DNA of 5,231 nt, from assembly GCA_001774505.1 (NCBI GenBank), contig MFAF01000126.1:3493-8723 (forward strand), in the 5' to 3' direction. This document shows, one piece after another, positions 4,599 to 5,231 of the stretch. The stretch is from Candidatus Coatesbacteria bacterium RBG_13_66_14. Lineage in GTDB: Bacteria > RBG-13-66-14. Under the pieces are notes generated by a model. That model ran no database searches, was not told the DNA's origin, and was given only the letters and a program-made list of their open reading frames with translations. The position numbers were made by a program, and so were the translations under genes. Position 1 is the stretch's first letter. Every line of letters starts with the position of its first letter.

Positions 4599-5152
4599 CG
4601 GACGAGCGCGATTTCAACATCCACTGCGTCTGCTCCCACGAGGAGGCCCGGCGGCTCATCGAGGCCCAGAGCGGATTCCGGCTCACCAACTGCGGCTGCC
4701 GCGAGGAGGTGGGCGGCTGCGCGCGGTCGCGCACCGACGTCTGCCTGATGTTCCCCGGGGCGAAGGACGTGAGCGGCAACGGGGTGCCGTGGGCCATCAG
4801 CCGCGAGGAGGCTCTGGCCATCCTGCGCGAAGCGGGACAGAAGCGCCTGGTCGCCCGGCCCTGGCGGGAGGTGAGCCCGGACCGCGCCGACGGCATCTGC
4901 TTCTGCTGCGACTGCTGCTGCGGTTATTTCCGGGAGCCCGGCCGCTGGGTGTGCGACAAAGGGGCGATGGTCGAGCGGACAGACCGCGAGGTCTGCACCG
5001 ACTGCGGCTCCTGCGTGGAGACCTGCTATTTCGGCGCCCGGACCCTCGACCCGGAGAAGGGCGCCCTCGTCCTCGATGCCGAGAAGTGCTACGGCTGCGG
5101 CCTGTGCGTCGCGGCCTGCCCCAACGGGGCCGTGGAGCTTTTCACCCGGTGA
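4595..5152 (+). CDS. Cysteine-rich 2[4Fe-4S] ferredoxin-like protein with CxCCxCCC motif
   Basis: From GTG 4595 the protein is 185 aa with 21 cysteines. The start is set by AGGAGG at 4585-4590 (4-nt spacing), and GTGA overlaps the VOC stop, implying translational coupling. Three zones are seen: an N-terminal zone with CVC (11-13) and CGCREE...C...DVCLMF (33-53, Cys 33, 35, 42, 50); a central ICFCCDCCCG motif (101-110, six Cys in eight residues) plus Cys120; and a C-terminal bacterial ferredoxin domain with two CxxCxxCxxxC sets (134/137/140/144 and 165/168/171/175) for two [4Fe-4S] clusters. The architecture matches uncharacterised 4Fe-4S proteins of anaerobes that carry CxCR...C...DVCL and CNCCxCCC motifs, here with Phe in place of Asn. 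The first cluster set lacks the usual Pro after its last Cys (CYFG). It is soluble, with no signal peptide or membrane segment. Electron transfer is likely; partners are unknown, with the VOC proteins as the obvious candidates. Confidence 0.9.
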   Translation: MTDERDFNIHCVCSHEEARRLIEAQSGFRLTNCGCREEVGGCARSRTDVCLMFPGAKDVSGNGVPWAISREEALAILREAGQKRLVARPWREVSPDRADGICFCCDCCCGYFREPGRWVCDKGAMVERTDREVCTDCGSCVETCYFGARTLDPEKGALVLDAEKCYGCGLCVAACPNGAVELFTR

Positions 5153-5203
5153 GACCGGTTGTTCATCGCTGAAAAAAACCGTCCCGTCGTGGGTAGTCGC
5201 GCG

Positions 5204-5209
5204 TTGACA
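5204..5209 (+). promoter_or_regulatory. Consensus -35 hexamer TTGACA near the window edge
   Basis: TTGACA matches the sigma-70 -35 consensus exactly, but a -10 at 17-bp spacing would begin at 5227 and run past the end of the window. It may drive the next gene. The rest of 5153-5231 contains no clear terminator for the ferredoxin operon, only a weak 5-bp pairing (5156-5160 with 5177-5181) and an A7 tract. Confidence 0.25.
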
Positions 5210-5231
5210 TCATTGGGGGATGGACTCGTAG

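Overview
The window is GC-rich (about 62-65% in most coding stretches) and looks like a fragment of an uncultured, probably anaerobic, Gram-negative-type bacterium. This rests on inference: two secreted DNRLRE-type proteins share an unusual C-terminal tag, there is a cysteine-rich low-potential ferredoxin, and short GC-rich palindromes lie between the genes. This mix recalls candidate phyla known mostly from metagenomes (for example Coatesbacteria, WOR-3 or Eisenbacteria-like lineages), but no marker gene here fixes the taxonomy.

Layout. (1) Bases 1-975, plus strand: the C-terminal two thirds of a HAL/PAL-family (MIO-dependent) aromatic amino acid ammonia-lyase or mutase, cut by the window edge. 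(2) Bases 976-1141: a short convergent intergenic region with two dispersed-repeat-like palindromes and an intrinsic terminator serving the minus-strand gene. (3) Bases 1142-3392, minus strand: two tandem secreted DNRLRE-domain proteins. The upstream one (about 212 aa) is a single domain; the downstream one (463 aa) adds two Ig-like repeats. Both end in the same nonapeptide, SWGEIKAAF, encoded with only synonymous differences. (4) Bases 3393-3817: a divergent intergenic region with an extended -10 promoter facing left, a sigma-70-like promoter facing right, several palindromes and a possible structured leader. (5) Bases 3818-5152, plus strand: a compact three-gene operon of two equal-length VOC (glyoxalase-fold) paralogues followed by a 21-cysteine ferredoxin-like protein that overlaps the second VOC gene by 4 nt. 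(6) The last 79 bases are non-coding and hold a consensus -35 hexamer near the edge.

How the parts work together. The lyase would act in the cytoplasm on an aromatic amino acid or histidine. The DNRLRE pair is exported and probably decorates the surface or is secreted, with the common C-terminal tag as a candidate sorting signal. The VOC-VOC-ferredoxin operon links two probable small-molecule-binding proteins to an iron-sulfur electron carrier; its substrate is unknown. The most novel-looking items are the shared C-terminal tag, the composition switch inside the larger DNRLRE gene, and the VOC-ferredoxin operon with its CxCCxCCC motif.
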